A stretch of 64,000 bases of DNA from Varanus komodoensis (GCF_004798865.1 NW_025335268.1:91478818-91542817), one strand, 5' to 3'. Shown: positions 25,701 through 35,365, numbered from the stretch's first letter. Numbers and translations: made by a program. Notes: generated by a model from the sequence alone, not told the origin.

Positions 25701-27215
25701 ATATCTAAGAAGATCTCCATTGTCTAATCTTAATTCACTTGGAGAATGCATGGGAAAAGGTGCTACAGGGTGCAGGGAATGCATGTGCACATAACATTTG
25801 AAGCTAACTAGAGTTTTGGCTGAAGCTAACTAGAGTTCTGGAGTTTTTGTGGCATTGTACTACATTTCTTGCAATTCTATAATTGCTTTTGGCCGATAAA
25901 ACAAAACAAAACACATTACCAACAGTATGCTTTTTTCCTCATTTTAGGTTCCCAAGACCGTCAGGATAAACTCAGAGATATTGGGATAGTAGATATTCTA
26001 CACAAACTGAGTCAGTCATCAGATCCAAATCTTTGTGATAAGTAAGTATAAAATTCCAAAACCAAATTTGGATGATCTCAGTCTATTTTAAAATGTGCAT
26101 GCAAAATTAAACTTGTTATTTTATTGTGCAGCACTATCAGTAAATTTTATTTCTTGAAAGCATCATACTATTTTGAGTGTTAATTATTTTGCAAACTGTA
26201 CACTTCTTCCAGTGCAAAGATGTGCTGAAGCATCTTGACTAAATTGTTTGGAACAGATAAGAAAACACTTTGCTTTTGAACTGTGGAGCGAGGGCTTTGG
26301 GGCACATGTTGCCCTTGACCTAATTTCATATGGGGTAGTAACACAGGGAAAGAGAACACTATGCAATCCTTCAGTGTTTCTAGTTTTGTCCATCACTGAC
26401 TGTCTTCCTTTTGACTATTCCAATGGGTCAGTGGCCCTTCATTGGCTCCATATCCTAGCTATGCAAAGACAGGAATAAAGTTTGTCTTCTCTTTTGGACA
26501 AAAGCATAGCCATACTTCCATTAACTACAGACCCCTTAGGATATGGCCTTTGCATCCCTAAATTGCACAGAATGGTACAAATTATTAAAGGACAAACTAA
26601 AATCTTGCTTTGTTGGAAGTTGCTGTTAAAAATTTCTTAAATTACATACTAATTGACGTGTGTGTGCTTTCACTACTGCTTATTCCAGAATTACTTCTAC
26701 CTAAGTTGAATGTCTGTCTAGAGCTACATCTTAGATCTTTACAGAGGTTTTCTAAAGCAGTTGCTTGTTTGAAATACTATTGGGAGCAGCTTATCAGATC
26801 CTGGCAAGGGGAATATGGTGCTTATTCAGAAAGTTTTGGCATTTATTTTGGTTTTAGCCTAAAACCGACTTCTGAGGAAACCATCAGCAATTTAGCTTTT
26901 TTGGACAATCCATTAGAGAAGTTAGGAGATCATAGAATAGTACAGTTTGAAGGGGCCAGTAAGGCCACTGAATCCAGTCCCCTGCATAGTGTAAAAAGTA
27001 TATCTAACAGATGGCTATCCAGTGGGATCTCAGATGCCACCAGTGTGGGGGTGCCCCTTACCTGCCTAGGTAATTGGAGTAAAACCTCATGTACCCAGTT
27101 TGCACTGCTTCAGTTTATTGTCTGTGTTCTACTATTGCTATAGATCCCATACTTTAGTTGACAAAGTGTTTTTCCTTACAGGGCAAAGACAGCACTCCAG
27201 CAGTATCTTGCATGA
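1671..27215 (+). CDS. ARMC8: ARMC8, 3' portion (15 coding exons, 470 codons)
   Basis: Armadillo-repeat protein 8, a scaffold subunit of the CTLH E3 ubiquitin ligase (counterpart of yeast Gid5); it is also reported to bind alpha-catenin. Exons: 1671-1746, 1837-1927, 3801-3861, 5144-5344, 7016-7111, 8539-8621, 9761-9842, 12649-12735, 16114-16206, 16509-16658, 22110-22205, 23519-23614, 24133-24205, 25948-26041, 27182-27215. They sum to 1413 nt in one open frame ending in TGA at 27213-27215. The translation follows vertebrate ARMC8 from about residue 204 to the C-terminal QQYLA, nearly residue for residue as recalled, and the count equals the remaining human length. All boundaries are AG/GT. The 5' exons lie upstream of the window. 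Introns range from 90 bases to 5.4 kb and hold most of the repeats listed here. No lesion is seen, so the gene looks functional. Confidence 0.97.
1837..1927 (+). CDS. ARMC8: ARMC8 in-window exon 2 (91 nt)
   Basis: Acceptor TTTCTTTCAG, donor GTAAAC. Encodes [19 protein letters not shown] and onward. The intron before it is only 90 bases long. Confidence 0.95.
2917..3147 (+). repeat. Sauria-type tRNA-derived SINE
   Basis: Typical GCCAGTG...GTGGTTAAG head, a GGTTCTAGTTCCC B-box-like stretch, then the TGACTTTGCACCAATCA and CCTACCTCATGGGGTTGTT block and an AATAAAATAAA tail. Lies tail to tail with the next element. Confidence 0.75.
3152..3360 (-). repeat. Sauria-type tRNA-derived SINE, reverse orientation
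   Basis: Minus-strand copy of the same family: CCTGTGAGGTAGGTTGGG is the complement of the diagnostic block, and the head end is near 3360. Only a few bases separate it from the forward copy. Confidence 0.75.
3801..3861 (+). CDS. ARMC8: ARMC8 in-window exon 3 (61 nt)
   Basis: Acceptor TTCATTATAG, donor GTAAGT. Encodes [20 protein letters not shown]; the human protein has R and N where S and T stand here. Confidence 0.94.
3948..4165. repeat. Imperfect foldback (MITE-like) element
   Basis: Contains a perfect 15-base inverted repeat (4018-4032 GGGTTGTTTAGGGGC against 4091-4105). Outer arms TGGTTTATAACATAACCCA and TGGGTTGTGTAACCA are also complementary. Family unknown; ends approximate. Confidence 0.5.
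5144..5344 (+). CDS. ARMC8: ARMC8 in-window exon 4 (201 nt)
   Basis: Acceptor ends CCACTAG, donor GTAGGT. Encodes [19 protein letters not shown] through [14 protein letters not shown]. It is the longest coding exon here. Confidence 0.95.
6505..6560. repeat. Compound microsatellite (CTCG)n (CT)n (CA)n
   Basis: Uninterrupted CTCG/CGCT tetranucleotide repeat, then CT, then CA dinucleotides, in an ARMC8 intron. CpG-rich in an AT-rich background. Confidence 0.95.
7016..7111 (+). CDS. ARMC8: ARMC8 in-window exon 5 (96 nt)
   Basis: Acceptor TTTAAAAATAG, donor GTGAGC. Encodes [19 protein letters not shown] and onward to DIRKK. Confidence 0.95.
7905..8338. mobile_element. hAT-like non-autonomous fragment
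   Basis: Ends in AGGTTGGGAACCCCTG, the complement of the common hAT terminus CAGGGGTTCCCAACCT. No matching left end or duplication is found, so the left bound is a guess. Confidence 0.35.
8539..8621 (+). CDS. ARMC8: ARMC8 in-window exon 6 (83 nt)
   Basis: Acceptor CTTCCTTCAG, donor GTATGA. Encodes [18 protein letters not shown] and onward to VRLAAV; the following Arg codon is split. Confidence 0.95.
8660..9290. repeat. Unclassified block with inverted termini, possible solo LTR fossil
   Basis: Begins TGTTAGGGTCT and ends AGATCCTGACA, near-complementary ends that also fit TG...CA. Inside are two copies of a CACAGCAAGGCAAG motif. No convincing target duplication. Could be a solo LTR or a TIR element; family not recognised. 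Confidence 0.35.
9446..9665 (+). repeat. Sauria-type tRNA-derived SINE
   Basis: GCCAGTGCAGTGTAGTGGTT head, GGGTTCTACTCCCC B-box-like stretch, CAACCTACCTCACAGGGTT block, GTAAGCCTCTTTGACT and an AATAAAT tail. It ends about 95 bases before ARMC8 in-window exon 7. Confidence 0.8.
9761..9842 (+). CDS. ARMC8: ARMC8 in-window exon 7 (82 nt)
   Basis: Acceptor TTCTTTGCAG, donor GTAATT. Completes a split Arg codon and encodes [18 protein letters not shown] and onward to KPLMK. Confidence 0.95.
9930..10010 (+). repeat. LINE/SINE 3' tail with (AAAT)n
   Basis: GTGTGAGCCGCCCCGAGGCT followed by a GGGGCGGCA motif and an AAATAAATAAAT run. Same tail as at 48721-48800. Confidence 0.6.
10328..10776. mobile_element. 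Non-autonomous hAT element with 8-bp duplication
   Basis: Left end CATGGGTCCTCAAA and right end TTTGAGGACCCCTG are inverted. ACTTTCAT stands at 10320-10327 and 10777-10784, a perfect 8-bp target duplication diagnostic of hAT. The 449-bp interior is GC-rich and holds two 48-nt hairpins. Open frames across it are by-products of its GC content. Confidence 0.88.
12649..12735 (+). CDS. ARMC8: ARMC8 in-window exon 8 (87 nt)
   Basis: Acceptor CTCCTTAG, donor GTTGGT, a weaker donor than its neighbours. Encodes [18 protein letters not shown] and onward to SPSKE. Confidence 0.95.
13385..14796 (+). mobile_element. BovB (RTE) LINE fragment, 5' part
   Basis: Covers the BovB leader and apurinic-type endonuclease ([20 protein letters not shown] near 13530; MGDWNTKVG and a WTSPDG...IDYAL block near 13940-14160) up to the start of the reverse transcriptase. 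It stops there, so it lacks its 3' half, unlike normal 5'-truncated LINEs. The 7-bp direct repeat AGCCAGG lies at both ends (13378-13384, 14797-14803). The frame has a small shift near 13600 and a TGA near 13800, both also present in the other copy. Confidence 0.92.
15118..15214 (+). repeat. CR1 LINE 3' end
   Basis: GGGGGTCAGACTAGATGGCC, then a GTCCCTTCTGAC block and a TTTCTATGTTTCTA tail, the usual CR1 3' terminus. Confidence 0.7.
16114..16206 (+). CDS. ARMC8: ARMC8 in-window exon 9 (93 nt)
   Basis: Acceptor TTTCTGTACAG, donor GTAAGA. Encodes [18 protein letters not shown] and onward to WALM. It lies between two inverted BovB copies. Confidence 0.95.
16509..16658 (+). CDS. ARMC8: ARMC8 in-window exon 10 (150 nt)
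   Basis: Acceptor GTCTTTTTAG, donor GTAAGT. Encodes [18 protein letters not shown] through RNLLSTRP. It also lies between the inverted BovB copies. Confidence 0.95.
17885..18167. mobile_element. hAT element remnant (same family as 10328-10776)
   Basis: Right end GAAAAAGTTTGAGGACCCCT matches the 10328 element; the interior is GC-rich (17940-18130). TTCTAAAG follows it and TTCTAAAA precedes 17885, a possible 8-bp duplication with one change. The left terminus is missing. It lies inside the Gypsy fossil. Confidence 0.65.
18442..20468 (-). mobile_element. BovB (RTE) LINE, internally deleted, both ends kept
   Basis: Minus-strand BovB from 5' leader (about 20468) to the 3' end with GTT repeats (18442). 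TTGAGCTTT at 18433-18441 and 20469-20477 is the target duplication, inside the Gypsy fossil. Endonuclease part 20235-19815; reverse transcriptase from about 19800 to 18669 with YADD ([18 protein letters not shown]). About 950 bases between them are missing compared with the copy at 13385; the join at about 19814 shows CAAG microhomology. It shares two frame-breaking changes with the other copy. Confidence 0.93.
20735..20792 (+). repeat. SINE/LINE 3' tail fragment
   Basis: GTCCTTTGTAAGAAAAAAGG, then GCTATAAATGAATAAAC, resembling the tail of Sauria-type SINEs. Confidence 0.45.
21622..21716. repeat. Foldback MITE copy
   Basis: CCCAACCTGGTGCCC at the left and GGACATCAGGTTGG at the right are inverted. 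It resembles the common squamate foldback whose arms carry TGCCCTCCAGATG; a second copy is at 45342. Confidence 0.45.
22110..22205 (+). CDS. ARMC8: ARMC8 in-window exon 11 (96 nt)
   Basis: Acceptor AATTTGACAG, donor GTATTG. Encodes [18 protein letters not shown] through NIEVKEQ. Confidence 0.95.
22605..22624. repeat. (GA)n microsatellite
   Basis: About ten GA units in the intron after ARMC8 in-window exon 11. Confidence 0.9.
23519..23614 (+). CDS. ARMC8: ARMC8 in-window exon 12 (96 nt)
   Basis: Acceptor CCTTTCCACAG, donor GTATGT. Encodes [18 protein letters not shown] through KIKYYM. Confidence 0.95.
23656..23855 (+). repeat. tRNA-derived SINE, second family
   Basis: TTAGTGGCAGAGCATGTATG (A-box side) and GTTCAATCCCTGGCATCTCC (B box) are followed by CCTGAACCCAGGAGAGCTG and a GGCAGTATAAGGTAGCTT body. 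It is too diverged and extended to be a tRNA gene. A second copy is at 55640. Confidence 0.75.
24133..24205 (+). CDS. ARMC8: ARMC8 in-window exon 13 (73 nt)
   Basis: Acceptor CACATGCAG, donor GTAAGA. Encodes [18 protein letters not shown] and onward to WNEEE; human has GHSHVK at the start. Confidence 0.94.
25948..26041 (+). CDS. ARMC8: ARMC8 in-window exon 14 (94 nt)
   Basis: Acceptor CTCATTTTAG, donor GTAAGT. Encodes [18 protein letters not shown] through LCD; the following Lys codon is split. Confidence 0.95.
27182..27215 (+). CDS. ARMC8: ARMC8 terminal coding exon (34 nt)
   Basis: Acceptor TTTTCCTTACAG. Encodes the C-terminus [11 protein letters not shown] followed by TGA. The 3' UTR follows directly. 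Confidence 0.95.
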
Positions 27216-29245
27216 TGAAAGACAAGCTGAACTTTCGTACAACTCTCAAAGCTATATAATAAGGAATAACGGGAAATAGCCGCACCTAATTCCTTATCTT
27301 TTGCACAAGGCACCTTGGGCTGCATTTTTCTCAGGTGCAGGGAGCTGCTTGGCAGGAGCAGTTTAAGTGATCAGGTCTCCGATGCACTTGAGGACTTTAT
27401 TGAGGTAGTTCCTTGACTCAGAGGACTATTCTGAGATTTTTTTTCCTGAACTACCTGAACTCTACTAGAACAATCAATCATCTTTTTCCTTTGGGCCTAC
27501 AATTTTCTGCTTATATTGCAGCCACTGTAAGGCTGTGTCTGGGTGGGCATGATACCTCAAAGCTTTTGTTTTCCTTTTTGTGTTTTTTCTACAGATTTTC
27601 AAGGATTAACCATTCTTTGCTGTATGAAAACTTTAAAGAATTATATACGATTTGGATTGAAATGTTATTTAAAAACAGTTTTGTCCCATGAAGTTTATTT
27701 TGATCAGATGAATGTTTTTAAGTAAAATATATGCATTTGTTAAACCTCAGCTTAATGTACCTGTACTTCCTCTTTTGAAACAAAATGACATCTACATGAC
27801 CAGTAGTACATGTAATGTGACTAAAGCAAATCTTCTACTGCCATGTGTTACTAGCTCCAATTCCCTGGACATGGGACAAAACATTCAAACTACCCAAGTG
27901 GAGTCTTCTAAGTACACTTTAGATTATACCAAGATTAAACTGTGGAAACCATACCTGCTGAGTTTACCCAGCAAGGAAATTATAGTTCCCTGTGCCAGTG
28001 CCACTGCTGCCTCAGAGAAATTACACTTGTTATAAAACTTTGCATTGTTCTTACTTGACTTGAACCTGTGATAATGGATTGATTGAAGTAAAACAAAACC
28101 CTCACTACTGGTAGTTGGAACCACACAGTGGTAAATTTCAGAGGAGAACCCCATCGAAGATCTAGGTTCAGATCAAATGCCAATACATAGCTTTGGTATT
28201 CTTGCAGAAGTATATAATGGTAAGGCTAAATATTTTTTTGCAGCAGAAGAAAACAAGTATGAAGTTTTGATTCTGCAAAAGACGAGATAAACTTCTGAAA
28301 TTCAACAAAGCCTCAAGCCTTTTCACTCACCAAGTAGATTTTCTGTGGGTTCAACCCACAGATGTTTGTGTCAAGGGACAGGAGCATCAGGCAGAAGCTG
28401 AGTGTCTCACCTAATTCACCAGCTTTCATAATCCCAGAATTGTATTTATAATGGATAAACAGGCACATACATAGGGACATGACACTGATTCTGTCACTGC
28501 AAAGATTGGAGTTTGAGCCTCTGGTCGGAACTGTTAATGAGCTGGAGGGAGGTGGTAAAATAAAACCAGAGTTTTTATATATGGTTTTAATGTATTCTTT
28601 TATGCTAAAAGGGAAGTAATAGTGATTCAGGGATTGTAGTAAGTGATGTCATTTCTCAGTGTCATTGCTACAGACTCATTGGGATTGGACTTCTGCAGGT
28701 TTGAGCAGTGTACCCACTTGCTAACTAGTACCTCAGAAATAAGAAGCCTTAGTTAAGTCATTATAGTGATTGTAGCCTTAATAATACTGAGAAAAATTGC
28801 TTCCTTTGTTCAAATCCACTCCCCAGGAAGAAGGGGTGGGAAGAGGGAGGGCTTCCTTAGCCTGGCTGCTGCTTTTGCACTCTGGATTATTATTACACAT
28901 GCATTTCCAATGTTGTTGTCATTTCTCCATCATCCATATGCATATCCATTTACTTTGAAATATTGATATGCCTAAAACTGTGTTGAATAGAGCTGAGATG
29001 TGCAAATTTTCATTTTCACACTTGGAGGTTGCTTTTTAATGGAGTGGCCCTATATGTACAAGAAGGTTATAAACTGTGCTAAGACAATCTGGATAATGTT
29101 TGGGGAAAGGTTGGTTAAATATTAGGATGGTAGGTGATAATGAAGTGGCATTTTGCACTCAGTGAAGCATTGTGAATACTTTTTGATGTTGCTATAAATA
29201 TGTACAAATAGAAAAACACTGTAAATAAAAATGACCTTTTACTGG
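27216..29245 (+). other. ARMC8: ARMC8 3' untranslated region (inferred)
   Basis: About 2 kb of AT-rich non-coding sequence from the stop codon to a consensus polyadenylation signal at 29224. The end is inferred from that signal only. Short open frames in it are not conserved-looking and are taken as chance. Confidence 0.6.
29224..29229 (+). terminator. ARMC8 polyadenylation signal AATAAA
   Basis: AATAAA in an A/T-rich setting with T-rich sequence just after it, about 2.0 kb past the stop codon. It is the best candidate 3' end seen before the intergenic repeats. Confidence 0.55.
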
Positions 29246-30084
29246 AGAACATATTTAAAATGGTTTGGCCCCATTAATATTTTCTCCTTCTTGATGGAAA
29301 GGCTATACTGTAAGCATTTTAAGCTTAGGAATCATTTTTTTAAAAAAGAAAGAATGTAAAATTTAGGTCTGTGGAGAACTAGTTACACCCTTGTAGAAGA
29401 AACTGTTGTCTGAGACTAAGAAATTAACAAGTTTATCTTCTCAGATTTTTTCCAAATGTCAAGGTGATTTGAACTGTGGAACTCTGCAAATTGTAAAGGT
29501 TCAGAAAATGCTAACTTTCAATTATAAAAGTTTTGTCTAATTCTTATGGTGGCTCAGAAAAGCTAGGGATCAGCTGTAGTATAAAATCTATTCAAGAGCA
29601 TAAGTGTTTATATTTTCAGGGGTTGATTAGAGTGTTAAATGTTTGGGAATGTGATCACTACAATAGATAAAAGAACAGAGTTGGTTCCATTTGGAAAGAT
29701 TTTTCATGCTCTTTCTTTCTGATGTATATGACACATTATTTGCTATATGTCCCCTGCTGCTAATTAGAGTTTAGCAGCAATCCTATGATCTCTAGACAGT
29801 GTCTGGGAACTCATAGGCTTGCCTGGAGTTCCCCTTTTGATGTAGAAGACGGCGCTCCAATCTCAGAAGGAGGAGTTGAAGATCTAACCCTCCTCTCTTT
29901 TGCAGCTGGTGTGGAAAGAACCATGCTAGATGGCCTCCAAGATCAGGAACTTGACCTCAAAGAAGGTAGAAATGAGGGTGCTTTGGAGTGAGGGAGAGTG
30001 GAGAGGCCAGGGTATGAGGCTACCCTGAGCCTCTATTGATCTCCTCCCTCCACCTCCTTTTAAACCGCAGGGACAAAAACCCTT
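29246..30084. other. Intergenic sequence after ARMC8, nothing recognised
   Basis: No exon or known repeat is recognised between the ARMC8 polyadenylation signal and the repeat at 30085. Confidence 0.5.
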
Positions 30085-30469
30085 CTATCAAAAAATGCCA
30101 AGCAGGAAGACATAGCATAAGAGATTAGACCAATGGTCTCTCTAGTCCAACATTGTGTTCTCATAGTGGCCAACCAGCTGCTCACAAGATCCCAAAGTGG
30201 TTTATGAGTGCAACAGCCCTCTCCTGCTCGAATTTCCTAGCAACTTGTGTATATAGGCCTCCGATACCAGAGGTAGCATGTAGCTATCAAGATTCAAGTC
30301 ACTGATCACCTTCATGAATTTGTCCAAACCCCTTTGAAAGCCATCAGAATTGGAAGCCATCAGTACATAATGAATTCCATATTTTAACTATGCTGTGTGT
30401 GAAGATCTGCTCCTTCTGCTTTGCATAGGATGTTCATAAGCCTCTGAGTCATCATGGGTACAATCAATA
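30085..30469 (+). repeat. Old interspersed repeat, copy 1
   Basis: Contains the sequence landmarks GACCAATGGTCTCTCTAGTC, CAGCCCTCTCCTGCT and ATGAATTTGTCCAAACCCCT. These occur in a widespread reptile repeat (perhaps CR1-related). A longer copy is at 33420. Class not certain. Confidence 0.5.
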
Positions 30470-30477
30470 GCCTAGTG

Positions 30478-31491
30478 CAGGGGTCGGCAACCCTCGGCTC
30501 CGGAGCTGTATGTGGCTCTTGATTCCCTCTGCTGCGGCTCCATCGCTCAAAATATGCGTCACAGCCGCCGTTCTGCAACCTGCGCCGGCACAGGTGCTGA
30601 TCTGTGACACGTGCCGGCACGGCTGCCAATCTGCAACCCACGGCAATTTACTGAGCTTTTTCCCCCGGTAGGCCACCCATGGATAAATCGAAGAAAAGTT
30701 TCTGAAGAAAACCGAACGTTTAATGGTATGTGGGTAGATTAGTTTGCTTTTATTGCTGACGAACTTATGGGGATTGCTGTTTAATGCATGCAGCCCTTTA
30801 GCACTGACTTTGCAGGAAGCTGTTCTCCTATTCAAAATATATGAAAGGAGTCCTACTAGTTTATAATGTAAGATTAAAAATAACAGTTTTTAGTGACTGA
30901 ACAAGAGCTGCAGCTAATTCATGATGAAGATATAGATCTACTTCCTTGTTTTAAGAAGAGTTATAAAAATTGCAGCAACATTATTACATTGGGGGAGGGA
31001 TGTTTGCTCAATATTTCACTAGACTATTATTTATATTTGTTGTATTGCAGTTAATCCTTTTTAAATTCAGGTTGACAGCTGACTGCACCCTCCAGAACAC
31101 ATGATAAAAGGATGAGGGCACACAGAAGCAGATGGCATTTTTGGTTTGCTGCAGGTGGATAATTTAAGTTCAACTTTTTATTTCATAAATATGAGGAGGA
31201 CTCAGATAGACATTGAGTATTTTATTTGAAAGTAACTTTCAACCCAGCGTCTTTTTTTTCCGAGTTCAAAATGTTTTTGTTGCATGCAGGAATAAAAATT
31301 TGTTTTCTCTCTAGCAGTTCATTGATTTCATAAATGCAACACACTATAGTTTTTTTATACATAGCATAAAGGTAAAAATATATGCAGTGTTACCTTCATT
31401 TTGGATGTCAAAAGGGTTTTGCGGCTCCCAGTGTTTTCAGTGGGAAACAGGTCCAAATGGCTCTTTGAGTGTTGAAGGCTGCCGACCCCTG
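30478..31491. mobile_element. hAT element, about 1 kb, perfect 8-bp duplication
   Basis: Termini CAGGGGTCGGCAAC and GCTGCCGACCCCTG are inverted. GCCTAGTG flanks both sides (30470-30477 and 31492-31499). From about 30689 one frame reads RRKVSEENRTFNGMWVD, the start of a hAT transposase of the GTF2IRD2-like type, soon ended by TAG. The rest is non-coding, so it is an internally deleted, non-autonomous derivative. Confidence 0.9.
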
Positions 31492-31499
31492 GCCTAGTG

Positions 31500-33419
31500 C
31501 CTTTAGATTTTTTTCCCCCTCTGTCTTTGACTTAAGCTTAGTGAATAACTTGCAACTGATCAAGTGATGTATCTTAACTGTTTTATTAAGGAAAACATTT
31601 TGATTTTTAAAATTTTAGGAAGTGGAAGTGATCCAAAATCTTCTGGTCTATAGCTTACCTCCTGGGAGATAACTTTTAATCTCAACTGAATTGGAAACTT
31701 TAAACTGTAGTTTGAAGATCGTGTTACAAGCCAGGAACAGAAGTGATTAAGATAGTTGTGTCCATTGCAGAGGCTGATATCCAGTTGGAGGACTAGTAGA
31801 ATAAAGTGACCAAAATCTTTTGCCAAGGGAAGGAAGCTGATCTGAAGGTAAATATATTCCTGTCTTCAAGTGTAGGCCTAGGATACTGGCACTCAATTAG
31901 GTCCCTTTTTCAGAATATGCCCCAAAGTAAATGGCCTGCTAGGATATGTTCACTACACCCAATAGACTTGTGACCATTAATTTCATTTAGCAAATTTAGA
32001 AACCAAGGCATGTTACAGAAAAAGTTCAATATTTAAAATTCTGTCAAGTATTTAAAAATACATATATGCAGTAGCCTAAAACCATCATATCTAACTATCC
32101 CAAACAGAAGTTCTAAATGTTAAGAAAGTCAATTATAAAAACAGGTCATGAAGATGCTTATAAGTAGTTTATACACAGATCCTCCTCTATAAAGGCTTGT
32201 TCATAATTGCCGTAAAAAGAAGTTAGCATGACTTATTTTACATAGTACCTGAGAATAAAATAAGCTTAATTTTATTTAATTCAAATAGTGGTTAATGTAA
32301 ATAGTGGTTTCTGTTAAATTTCTCTTGGGAGAACGACTTCCCTTTGTTTTTCAGCCTTCAAAGTAAACTTGCAAAACAGGAAATGAGTGAAACATGTGAG
32401 TACACTTTAGGTCAGGACATTTTACCTTTTGGCTCACTTTGAATAGTTCTAACAGTCCAGGAAATGCCCAAATATGTTTTTGTCCTTAACTGCTAGATTT
32501 TGTTTGTCCATTCAAACTAATTCATAACTGTAATACAAGATTGGGTCTCTGTTTATTTTTCAGAATATATATAACAAGAATGCAATTCTGTATCAGAAGT
32601 TAAAAGTAACTACACTCTGCTTATGGTAAAGTGCATTAATATTACATATTATAATATTATAGATATATTAGAAACCATGAGTGGTAAACAGTTGATATGC
32701 TGCTAATAAAGTCAGCACTTAAGCTCCCTAGGAACACACTGGAAATCAATGGAAGCAAAAGAAATGCATTGGAGTAGTTCCATTTCCTCTTGAATGGCAT
32801 CAGTACTTTATGTCAGAATCACAACCCATAAAACTGATTCTGAAGAAGGCAGAGGGATGAGACTTCGCTTTGTAAAGCCTACGTTGATCTAAGGCCCACC
32901 TTGATCTTTTTTTGTAGCTAACATCCAATCTATTACCAGTAGGCTAGAGTTAAACTGGTACCTTCTGGTGGTTAAAAGTGGTATGATCGACCCATTGATG
33001 CATGTGAATTGTGGAGTTGTTTTTTGTAGCCCTTTAAAAAGATCACTTTTAAAACTGATTAAATGAAAGTATACCCACAGCATGAAAAATTCTGGCTGTC
33101 ATACCACCTTCACCTCCCTGGAAACTACTCTCTGTTTCTAGTCATGATATAGGCTTCTTTCTCTTAAGGCCTTTCCATACAATTGAGAATAAATTACATA
33201 ATTTATTTGATTGCTATTATCAAGATAGCACTTCTGTTGTGGAGCAACAGCATTTTTCTAGCATAGTACTTTGATACTACAAAATTGCAGTTCCTCTTCC
33301 AGCTAGCATTCTATAGTGAATTTTCTCTGCAATACAGCATGAATGATGCGTACTTCAAAATTGCCATTCGTTGCCATTTTTTACCCATCTACCCCAAGCT
33401 TATATAGTTGCCATAGATT
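31500..33419. other. Intergenic sequence, nothing recognised
   Basis: AT-rich sequence between a hAT element and the next repeat. No gene or known element is seen on either strand. Confidence 0.5.
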
Positions 33420-34215
33420 TAAGAACACAAGATTGCAACAACCATGCTGAATCAGACCAAAGGTCTATCAAATCCAGCGTCCTGTTCTGTTCAGCCAGCT
33501 GCCTGTGGGGGAAGCCACAAGCAGAATGTGAGTACAACAGCACCCTTCCCACCTATCCTTCCCAACAACTAGTGCACGTAGGCATACTTGCTCTAATGCT
33601 AAAAGTAGCCATCAGAGCAAGTACTCCTTGAGAGCTATACATCTATCAAATTTCCTTTTAAAGCTATCCAAATTGGTGGCCATTGCTACATTTTGCAGCA
33701 ACAAATTCCATAATTTAACAATATGCTGTATGAAGAAGTACTTGAATCTCCTACCAATCATTTTATAGTATGACCCACATGCTAATATCAGGGAGAAAAT
33801 CTACTGTAGAAGCTAACGAGTAGAAGCTAATACCTACTCATCCATTCTCTCCACACCATGCATATTTTTGTATACTTCACTAGCCTTTTCTCTGTTAAAC
33901 AGTCCAGAAACTATAACCTTTCCTTATAGCAGAGTTGTTCCACTTGCACAGTCATTTTAACTGCTCCTTTTCAGCTCTTTTTTGGTGCAATAACCAGAAT
34001 TGTACACATTATTCCAAGTGTACTCACACAATAGACTTGAATAAGGAAAGTTTTATTTTGGCAAATTCTATTTTCAGTTCCTTTTCTAATTATGCATAAT
34101 GTTGTCCTTTTTAATAGCTGCACACTGATTTGACATTTCATTGGGTTAACCACCACAATCTCAAGTTCTCCTGGTCTCTGTGTATCACATGCATGGGCTC
34201 TGCACACATGCGTGG
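33420..34215 (+). repeat. Old interspersed repeat, copy 2 (longer)
   Basis: Shares with 30085-30469 the blocks around GAATCAGACCAAAGGTCTAT, AAGCTATCCAAATTGGTGGC and AATTCCATAATTTAACAAT. It continues through TTGTACACATTATTCCAAGT and GCTGCACACTGATTTGAC. Diverged, so old. Confidence 0.55.
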
Positions 34216-35097
34216 AGCTCATGTGGGAAGTTTCAAAAGCTGATTAATTAGTATTCAGTGGGAGCCTGGCACTAGGCCTGCCCATAGGGCATGGAAGGAC
34301 TCCCCCCAAGACTTCAGTTCTTTTTCAACCAACACTTGTTTTGTGATTATAAATCTGTAAGAGGACCTTTTCTCTTAATTCCTGACTGCTGTGTTTGCTC
34401 AGTACTTTTTAGGGAGGGGAATTTCATTTTTATATACCACCTGTTGAGTCATATTCCAAGAGAAGTTTACAAAAATAATCTTCTGTACTATTGGTGTGAA
34501 AGTTCTGTGTTTCAGAGATGTGTGTCCCTTTATCCTGGCATCTTCTGGTGTTAAGAAGAAAGTGGCAGAAGCTGACATGGAACAGCAAGAGTAAGCCACC
34601 AACTCATTCAAGCTTCTTCATTGCCTGGGTATAACTCTGACAAGATGGTGGGAGATGCTGGGCAGAAACGTTCATCATTGTACTTGTCCATTTTGCCCTG
34701 TTGCTGTTACTCACAGAATGCTAAGCTTGATGCACCATAGATACAACTTGAAAATAGGTACCACTTATAGAAGTGTTCATACAGAGTTAATTCATACTTC
34801 TCAATGCCACTGCCTAGATCCAGAAGAGGTGAAAACAAGGTTCCAACAGCAGAAGTGGAATTGAGAAAACTGGGAAGATTTGTGTGTGAAAGGTAGCATG
34901 CTTAGCCTCTGTCACCTGCATGCTGTTAGAAGCTCATGTGAATATGGGCATGCATATACCAACTTGGGTAATGAACCATGCATAAAAATCAAAGGAAGTG
35001 GCAGGAGCATAGCAAATCCCCAGGTTTATGAGGATGGCTTGCATATGGATGTTACATTATGTTGGTGTGCACAGAATAATAGGCAATGAAAACAGAT
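34216..35097. other. Intergenic sequence before the AGXT 3' end
   Basis: No gene or recognisable repeat. Short open frames here have no likeness to known proteins. Confidence 0.5.
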
Positions 35098-35103
35098 TTT
35101 ATT
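35098..35103 (-). terminator. Alternative AGXT polyadenylation signal AATAAA
   Basis: Consensus AATAAA on the minus strand 260 bases past the AGXT stop. On sequence grounds alone it is the likelier main signal. Confidence 0.45.
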
Positions 35104-35345
35104 GTTGAACCGTAAGCTAGTTATGAAAACACCATGCAATGCAGAAAAGGAATTTGGGGTTCAGTTGTAGAAGTAGAAAGGCCTTCAGATTGTGAGGCAA
35201 TATTTTTACTGTCAGCTCTTTCTGACTGTCCTACTAACTCTGAAAGATGACATAATGAATCAATAAGCTGGAAAAAATACTAGCCCATACTGAACAAAGC
35301 AAATAGGAAGAGTGAGGGCAGGAAGAACATAGGACCCAAATTCTC

Positions 35346-35351
35346 TTTAAT
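35346..35351 (-). terminator. Candidate AGXT polyadenylation signal ATTAAA
   Basis: ATTAAA on the minus strand about 14 bases after the stop, which would give a very short 3' UTR. An AATAAA at 35103-35098 is the alternative and gives about 265 bases more. Confidence 0.35.
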
Positions 35352-35365
35352 AATGAGGTGGAGTT

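Noticed and set aside
26610-27143. 177-codon open frame just before the last ARMC8 exon
   Set aside because: Entirely intronic, with no recognised family, and codon content like the surrounding AT-rich DNA; taken as chance.
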